From Atriophallophorus winterbourni (Eukaryota > Platyhelminthes > Trematoda > Plagiorchiida > Microphallidae), in the NCBI GenBank assembly GCA_013407085.1, contig JACCGJ010019479.1, forward strand, positions 45,421-109,420: 64,000 bases of DNA, read 5' to 3'. The translations under genes and the position numbers were made by a program. The notes under the pieces are model-generated. The model worked only from the letters and a program-made list of their open reading frames with translations, was not told the origin of the DNA and made no database searches. Positions 59,101 through 64,000 of this stretch are shown here, piece after piece (position 1 is the first letter of the stretch; every line of letters begins with the position of its first letter).

Positions 59101-62100
59101 TTTGTTGGTAGTTAGTTAATAAATTATTAGGTTCGTGTTTACCGACCACCAGGTGATACATACTTTAAGATTTATCCCAGGAATTACAATCCGCTATTGC
59201 CATATTCAGAGTGGATTTCTAAAAATGAATGACTATTTCGCGTCTCATTTTGCGTCTGATAGCCCAGTTCAATTTCTGGCTTGCACAAGCGGTCGGGCAT
59301 AACGGGACACATCTGCTTAAGTTATTAGGGTAAGGAGCAATAGTCGGTGCGGCTGCTTTAAAACAACTTTAAGCAGTTAGAGCCCATAAATGTTGTGAAG
59401 AGTACGCACCAAGGGGATGAAAATCTCTAACTCATGCCTACACTGTTGAAATTTATGTCGATTCACGAAATGATTTGTTGAGAAACGTTATTTTGAAGGC
59501 GCATCTTTTTTTGTATCTTATACTGATTTTATACTAATTTTTGCTATAAAAATTGAAATTGCTTTTAAAGGTCAAGAGAAAACTTACGGTTACAGTTATA
59601 GCTTGTTGCTCTATGACAGTGGGATGAGCTTCATACACCGCGTAAAGCAGGTTTTGCAGGTGTCTGCATGGAGTTAAAACAAACAATAATCAATTAAAGT
59701 GTAGCTTTTCTCGGTTAACTAATTATGAGTAATCATAATTATTATTTAATTGAAATAGACATTGACTGAACGAAGATATTATAGATTGAGTAAATAGTGA
59801 GTAGCATAACAATCCCAAAACAGACAACGAGCAAGACTAGAGACAAATGAAATCCTGATATTCGAATCATCTTAATCGGAACACATAACAATTAACGATC
59901 ACACCATTCATTTAGACAACTCTGAGGCGTCGAGACGTTTCATTTAACCAGGTCTGGTAAGACAATACCTCCAGGTCAGATTTGATGCGTTGCGTGAAAA
60001 TTGCTCAGACTGATTGTGCATACTCCAATTCATTTTTGAATTATTTCTTGACTAAGGGAAGAGAGATCACCTCGGTGTCTCGGAGAAACCGTTGCAGACC
60101 AGAAAAACCTCATAAAGTGTTTGTCAGCATCTGACGAAATGACATCGCTCAATCTCTGGCGTTCGTGGGAACGGAATGTATACGTAGTGTAATTTTACAG
60201 CAGTGAAAGTACACTTTAATTATGCTATTAAACAATGTTCATTTCAACAAACCATGGTTTTGAACCACATAATCACATAAGTGATTCCTGAGCAGTGGGC
60301 GGTAACGCATTCAGAAGTGATCAATGTATTTTAAACCCACAAACTTGAACGAAAATGCTCCCTTGCATGTATTTCCATCACACACAATCAACCAAATTTT
60401 ATGTCCAAATGTTAGACATTTCCGTAGTTCAACCGTTAATGATAGATTTTGCTCAATGAATCCAAAGTTCTCTTGCTCCAAAGCTAAAATACTAATTGTA
60501 ATCCTGGTTGCAATTGAAAGCACTTTTGTTTGAGGTTGATACGGCCAACTAGTTCAATCACATGAGCCCACACTCATGTAGACAGGGATTGAATCTATTG
60601 CCAGGAACAAAAATGCTGATTTTCATGCATTCCAATCACGCGCACACTCTCCACGACCGGGTTCGTGCTGTTTGCACTCATCAGATAGGGTGAGTAAGAT
60701 CAGGATCCGCATGCGCTTGAAACAGTGGAGGAATTGTTAACAAGTAGCGCATGTATGCCACTGTTGGAAAAGGCTGGTACGACCAACCTGTACAATCACA
60801 CGTGTCCAAACACTTGTAAATTGGGCTAAAACAAATGATGATGAACAAAAATGTTCAATGCGTGCATTTCTGTGATCCTACTGTCCATTAACTGATGAGT
60901 GCAAACAGCAGGAAACCGGTCGCGTGTGTGTGATGCAAATGCATGCAAATGAATATTTATGAACTACAATCCGCTTACATAAATAAAACGAATTCGTCGT
61001 GTAATCTATGTGAAACTTATTCAATAAGAAATTGAAATTCTAATCCCAGTAGCCTCAAATTGCTATAAGACTTACTGAGTACAAATAACACAAATCTGAC
61101 AGTGCGAGATTATCGAAAAGCGCAAGTTTATTGTGCACAGTATAACATAGATCCACTCTCTGTATTAGTAATTAAAAAAATCCTTGGTACCAAAATTCTG
61201 AAAAGAACATTTATGACATTCCATAACGATTCTAATAAAATGGTATCAATTTGAAAATAAAATAACGAAGCTCTCATTTTGTTAGTTAGCTAACGAACAC
61301 AGTCGGTCAAAATTTGCGTTGTTGCACTCAAGAACTGTTGTGTATTTGTTAGAAATTGACACTCGGCATTATTCAATTGATGATTATCGCTGAAATACGA
61401 AAACATTTCGAGGCTAAATCACATAACACATCACCTTTTCCCCACATTTAATACGCTGAATTCGTCATAAACGCCGATAAACACGTTATATTGTTTCGAC
61501 GTCTCCCAGCCTTGAGGCCGTAAAGCGATGGCCAGCGATTTGTTATCGGCAAGCTTCACACCTTTTTCCAATTCGTAGGCGAAATGCATACTTCCGAAAT
61601 CCCAATCTATAACTTGGTCTGTAATTTGGGTGTCTATGTGTAAAAATCAAGCGGAAATCTCTGGATTATTGAATGGTTCAAGCAACGAATGCAAGAATAT
61701 TTATTACGAAGTTTTTGTATCTACAAACCACGTAGCAAATTTTTTAACTAATAAGTACAGATAGTTAATCGGAATAATAACAATGTGTGATATTTAGTAT
61801 TTCATATTTCCCTTATCCACAAAAATGAAATATTAATTATTGACAAATATATCTAATAATTTCATTCCATTCAACACGCTTTTTCAATCAATTGAAATCA
61901 GCAACCGCTATTTTTGTTTTTCACATTTGCATTCTTCATTCTCCACACACATTTCTTGATTCTTCCACACTGTTATAAAAAAACTATATACCAAGATGAT
62001 TTGTTGCTCACATCCCCCGAAATTACATTCCACTAAGGGTTTCTGGCTGTTCGCCGTCATCAGGTGGAGACAGTATGATTAAGTACACTGAGCCTTGAAA

Positions 62101-64000
62101 CAGTGGATAAGTGGTAAACAAAGTTATAATTGAATGCCACTGTTACACAGGGTTCGTATAACGAACCAGTATGTTCAAACACAGAATCACATAGTGACTC
62201 GTAGTCAAGCCCTCAAGGCGCTTATGGATGACCAAAATAATGTGTTGCTCAAATCCGCAGCACTTACACACCAATACGGGTTTCTGACTGTACGCTTTAA
62301 TAAGTTGGATACTCTTAGAATAATTATATTAACCCTTGTGTTGGGTAAATGCGTGGAATGCGAGTGACACATTACTTTGACCAGGTTGCCACCATGAGAT
62401 TCTCTGTTAGAACATCGTTTTACCTTGTACGAAGCTTATCAAACCTTGGCTTTATGGTCTAAAATTGTTTAGCACTTTTCACTGTCTTAAGACTTACTAA
62501 ACCTAATCCTACTCTGGTGTGTAAGGGATGGGGATGTGAGCAACACATTACTTCGATAATCCTACTCTGTCCCTCGTATGCGGCAACCAGCTAGAAACCT
62601 GTTATCTTATATAAATGCAGAGAATGCGAACAACACATTGTTTGAAGATATTTCAAATTAACTTCCAATTAGGGATGCATCGAGCTCAGTCGAAATCCAA
62701 CAACATTTTTTGAGTTCGAGTTCGATCTCTTAGGGCACAAAAAGGTTTGATACTTAGACGTTTTGTATTTTTCTCTACGTATCAATTCATCCGTAAACGC
62801 AATTCAAAAATTTGGAATTTATAATTCATCGGAAACATACGTAAAATGTAACCAAACATGGAGACTGATTTAGGTTAAAACGAGCGCGATTAAACAGTCA
62901 TGCCTTGGAAATTGCTCACAGTTCTGATAGAAAACAAACAAATTTGGCTAGATAAGAATAAGGTTGAAAGCATTGTGATCTCACGCTTCGGAAATTCAAT
63001 CAAAACTCGGTTTCTACTCTCAAAAGAGCAACGTTGTTCATGCAAACTGACTGTATTACAGTTGATCACTCGTGTATAGATTGTGCTCAACATACATGCA
63101 ATAATTTGTGGCCAAACTTAAAAGCGCTCCTAATAGAAATGCTTGGTATTGTACATCTAGCAGCGCTGCATTCATTCGATAATTAAAACCATTTCATTTA
63201 AACATGACAACCAGTCGAACACACCGGAACACTTTGGGAATTATGGACCGAGGCATTTAGACAGTGCGAAACCTGTAATGTTTCGGCCACCTACTTTGAG
63301 ACCGTTTAAGCAATCATCTTTAAGTTGGAGAAAAGCTAGTATTGCTTTTAATTGGTGAACATTAATGAACGTAAATAAACGTAAATGCTAAATTCAATTG
63401 TTTTAATAGATCTATTCGAGTACGTACTGCAAAGCATGATAATTGTGGTAGAATGCATTGCTATTCATGCATCGAAACTCGTTATGCAAAATCACATCAC
63501 TATGCATCACTATGCATCGGGAACATCAATGAAGAAAGAAAGGCAACACACAGACGTGCGGACATTGAGTGAAAAAGTTGATAACTAATAAGCATTTGCG
63601 AATTGTGGAATATGATTACAACATAAAAATAATATGTTAAAACTTCAGAGTAATTTGGAATTCCATACCGTTTTCCAGTTTTCCATTTAAATAATTCACA
63701 GCCAGCCAAGCGTACATGCCCTGTTCCCCCTTGATCATCACCTTCAGATATTCATCACGGAACCGAAAATGATAGTTTTCAGTGACTATTTTGCGTATTG
63801 CTTTAAACAGCTCATCTTGCTTACTGATAGTGAAAGGTTTATGAAAACGTTGTGTGTTTAACTTACTCGCTTGCCATTGTGTCGTAAGATGGGTCCATTA
63901 AGATTACAAGCGGTGTTCTGGAATGTTTTTCTTGGGGTATTCCTTCCGCTGCCTTCTTTAACATTCGATCCAGGTGATCTCCCAATAAATGAGAGTAAAT
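48396..64000 (-). CDS. ENTPD4/7-like protein with lost apyrase motifs (3' part of gene)
   Basis: Eight exons (64000-63867, 63823-63669, 61633-61435, 59663-59588, 58067-57957, 52654-52436, 51517-51453, 48546-48396) join in consistent phases (2,1,2,0,0,0,2), giving 369 codons plus TGA; the 5' end with ACR1 is beyond the window. Human ENTPD4/7 hydrolyse UDP and related nucleotides in Golgi or lysosomes. Matches: IPQEKHSRTPLVIL to LPREKHKETPLYIL; GEQGMYAWLAVNYL to the ACR3 segment; GAGDFEKCRET to GTGDFDLCRET; PVDWSLGAM to ACR5. ACR2 (CTAGMRLL) is MDPSYDTM, the ACR3 catalytic Glu is Gln, and ACR4 (DMGGVSTQI) is DWDFGSMHF. Cysteines in VTPC, EKCRE, MYCQ and GLCY are retained. The fold probably persists without hydrolase activity. 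The gene is convergent with GT8 copy 2. Confidence 0.85.
50095..50122. repeat. (TA)n microsatellite
   Basis: About 13 TA units, uninterrupted, in the last intron of the ENTPD-like gene. Confidence 0.9.
51453..51517 (-). CDS. ENTPD-like, exon (21 codons)
   Basis: Bounded by CTTCTATTGCAG and GTGAGT. MYCQRTVDEIFQLFPPGMSF then N, phase 2 end. Corresponds to the KDYCATKW.. segment of ENTPD4; the Cys is conserved. Confidence 0.8.
51710..52180. repeat. (TCTA)n microsatellite, degenerate
   Basis: Runs of CTATCTATCTAT broken by insertions such as CCGATCTA and ATAGAATCTA across roughly 470 bp, grading into TATA repeats at 52170. Irregular spacing excludes a CRISPR array. Confidence 0.95.
52436..52654 (-). 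CDS. ENTPD-like, exon (73 codons)
   Basis: Bounded by CTCTCAATTCAG and GTGAGT, phase 0 at both ends. GAGDFEKCRETLREVFTKNP begins it; FLNRTSLMGRYNYEKAIDEA ends it, matching the RMGGDYNAAKFTKAAK segment of ENTPD4. Best-conserved exon of the gene. Confidence 0.9.
53550..53830 (-). mobile_element. RTE-like 3' end fragment
   Basis: The minus strand shows the RTE C-terminus (IVKHRLKDGD..YRYWLLNADH-type, near 53720-53790) and the TPNRTVYSF region with MYIHV 3' UTR motif. Decayed by indels. Confidence 0.65.
53840..54467 (-). mobile_element. CR1-like family F, 3' half (interrupted by LTR element)
   Basis: Minus frames SMKTKADNCWRIDSATRMLW, QLFQSIFSAHVRPLLE and SVAFPYFKCECDSERVYK give the RT C-terminus. 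It continues the element whose RT core is at 55740-56358 after removal of the LTR insertion. Confidence 0.7.
54468..55735 (+). mobile_element. Small LTR retrotransposon with Gag zinc knuckle
   Basis: Two direct repeats of about 170-179 bp (54468-54637, 55557-55735) begin TGTTGTATAGGTAGTGAGCG and end near ACA. A polypurine tract (TAGGGGAGG) sits directly before the right one. The 0.9 kb interior encodes a CCHC knuckle, CQNCEIIGHTEKKC, at 55189-55230, but has no protease, RT or integrase. It is therefore a Gag-only, non-autonomous element (TRIM-like). The repeats differ at roughly a tenth of positions plus a small indel. No clear target duplication. Confidence 0.8.
55740..57160 (-). mobile_element. 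CR1-like family F, ORF1 end, EN start and RT
   Basis: Minus strand: 57160-56660 is ORF1 (IEQERDFLNSDLARLSTKNN, then RLLCDLSSGDRMRIQEANLE and VNFRVVRIRPHVRWE). Then an endonuclease start near 56660-56560 (YELVVPIRQDIQEIIAVADT), most of the EN missing. RT follows at 56358-55890 (LPQEWIHGIIKPMFKNEEPS, FIDFSKAFDRVPYRKLL, SSGEPQGSALGSSLF). The catalytic box lies where the LTR element was inserted. In an ENTPD-like intron. Confidence 0.8.
57957..58067 (-). CDS. ENTPD-like, exon (37 codons)
   Basis: Bounded by ACTTATCGCAG and GTGAGT, phase 0. DYCQMRGGRDNLKIELVTPC then HKQPGNGINRTVNLMSN. VTPC aligns with the LDPC disulphide cysteine; an N-glycosylation sequon NRT is present. Confidence 0.85.
58370..58650 (+). 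mobile_element. RTE-like 3' end fragment
   Basis: Reads EEQIQLSATK then a decayed zinc-finger end (SVCLVF, STADHEVV) and the VMYIHGRH-like 3' UTR segment ATGTACATCCATGGTCGACA, matching 27300-27490. Confidence 0.7.
59588..59663 (-). CDS. ENTPD-like, exon (25 codons)
   Basis: Between AACTCCATGCAG and GTAAGT. One base completes Arg, then HLQNLLYAVYEAHPTVIEQQ, AITVT, phase 0 end. Equivalent to the RYEDRIFANTIQKN helix of ENTPD4. Confidence 0.8.
60651..60690 (-). ncRNA. Hammerhead ribozyme, one core change
   Basis: Minus strand CCCTAT-CTGATGA-GTGC-AAACA-GCAC-GAA-CCCGGT-C-GTGG. Stem II is intact and position 17 is C, but the A that should pair next to the cleavage site (15.1) is C, so cleavage is probably abolished. 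Confidence 0.65.
60887..60926 (+). ncRNA. Hammerhead ribozyme on plus strand, weak stem I
   Basis: CTGATGA at 60892-60898, GTGC-AAACA-GCAG, GAA at 60912-60914, ACCGGT at 60915-60920, C at 60921. The palindromic stem III is intact. Stem II has one mismatch, and no good stem I partner for GCGTG is seen upstream. Confidence 0.6.
61435..61633 (-). CDS. ENTPD-like, exon with altered ACR4
   Basis: Acceptor TTTACACATAG, donor GTGATG, phases 1 and 2. TQITDQVIDWDFGSMHFAYE then LEKGVKLADNKSLAIALRPQ, WETSKQYNVFIGVYDEFSVL. IDWDFGSMHFAYE aligns ungapped with LDMGGVSTQIAYE of ENTPD4, so the phosphate-binding GG and the STQ are lost while Asp, Ser and AYE are kept. Confidence 0.9.
61980..62650 (-). repeat. 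Second hammerhead-repeat subfamily, tandem units
   Basis: Recurring blocks TGTTGCTCA..CC(C/G)..ACTTACAC, GGGTTTCTG.CTGT.CGC (62037, 62277) and GAGCAACACATTACTT (62360 region, 62540). One recognisable ribozyme lies at 62028-62070. Body blocks GCCTTGAAACAGTGGATAAG and TGCCACTGTTACACAGG show kinship with the first subfamily. Confidence 0.7.
62028..62070 (-). ncRNA. Hammerhead ribozyme (subfamily 2), stem III lost
   Basis: Minus strand TCCAC-CTGATGA-CGGC-GAACA-GCCA-GAA-ACCCTT-A-GTGGA. Stem I is a perfect 5 bp, the core is complete, and stem II is 3 bp plus a mismatch. The palindrome expected for stem III is destroyed. Confidence 0.6.
62651..63668. other. Intron without recognised feature
   Basis: No repeat family or coding segment recognised; short open frames only. 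Confidence 0.4.
63669..63823 (-). CDS. ENTPD-like, exon with altered ACR3
   Basis: Acceptor TTTCACTATCAG, donor GTATGG. KQDELFKAIRKIVTENYHFR, DEYLKVMIKGEQGMYAWLAV, NYLNGKLEN. GEQGMYAW aligns with GKQEGVYAW: the Glu acting as catalytic base in ENTPDs is Gln here. Separated by only 43 bp from the upstream exon. Confidence 0.9.
63867..64000 (-). CDS. ENTPD-like, exon with altered ACR2 (runs off window)
   Basis: Open from the right edge to GTAAGT. SHLLGDHLDRMLKKAAEGIP, QEKHSRTPLVILMDPSYDTM, AS. Ungapped alignment to ENTPD4 places MDPSYDTM on the CTAGMRLL motif, with no residue of TAGMR retained. Confidence 0.9.

Larger units (their letters stand above)
60340..60960. repeat. Cluster of hammerhead-repeat units, tandem and inverted
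   Basis: One partial unit at 60345-60395; a minus-oriented unit from about 60520 with its ribozyme at 60651-60690 and body to 60850 (AGATCAGGATCCGCATGCGC, CACTGTTGGAAAAGGCTGGT); then an inverted partial unit with a plus-strand ribozyme at 60887-60926. It lies in an ENTPD-like intron. Confidence 0.75.

Noticed and set aside
1..64000. tRNA or rRNA genes
   Set aside because: No cloverleaf with A/B boxes or rRNA core segment was noticed by eye; a dedicated scan (tRNAscan-SE, Rfam) was not possible.

Overview
The window looks like nuclear DNA of a parasitic flatworm, most likely a trematode. It is AT-rich and holds dispersed, short eukaryotic exons with consensus GT..AG borders. Introns are either tiny (43 bp, seen twice) or several kb. 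The rest is filled by decayed CR1-like and RTE-like non-LTR retrotransposons, Penelope-like elements and hammerhead-ribozyme repeats, a mixture typical of schistosome-type genomes. The species is an inference. No prokaryotic gene structure is present.

Three host genes can be assembled exon by exon with matching splice phases. (1) 8016-12944 (+): the last four exons of a LARGE-like family-GT8 glycosyltransferase (copy 1); its 5' exons are not visible and probably lie left of the window. (2) 19466-41985 (+): an apparently complete eight-exon tandem paralogue (copy 2, 463 codons), a type II membrane protein whose DxD metal/nucleotide-sugar motif has been replaced by SPH. (3) 64000-48396 (-): the last eight exons of an ENTPD4/7-like nucleoside diphosphatase whose apyrase regions ACR2, ACR3 (catalytic Glu) and ACR4 are substituted, while the cysteines, ACR5 and the fold-defining segments remain. 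Copy 2 and the ENTPD-like gene converge tail to tail. In animals LARGE-type enzymes use UDP-sugars in the Golgi, and ENTPD4-type enzymes remove the UDP product there. The window therefore juxtaposes two apparent pseudo-enzymes of one Golgi process, which is the most unusual thing here.

Layout: 1-7.9 kb is retrotransposons (CR1-like A, CR1 ORF1, a long antisense RTE with endonuclease and RT); 8.0-12.9 kb is GT8 copy 1 with a CR1 3' end, a ribozyme repeat and a Penelope-like element in its introns; 13.3-18.6 kb is nested retroelements; 19.5-42.0 kb is GT8 copy 2, whose first intron of nearly 12 kb holds a Tigger/pogo transposon, a piggyBac-type MITE, an RTE and an ~890 bp foldback palindrome; 42-48.4 kb is intergenic with two unassigned possible exons; 48.4-64 kb is the ENTPD-like gene, with a tetranucleotide microsatellite, a small LTR element nested in a CR1-like element, and tandem ribozyme repeats in its introns.

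The dispersed ~230 bp repeat family carries a recognisable type I hammerhead ribozyme with a palindromic stem III. One copy seems to supply the C-terminal end and stop codon of GT8 copy 2.
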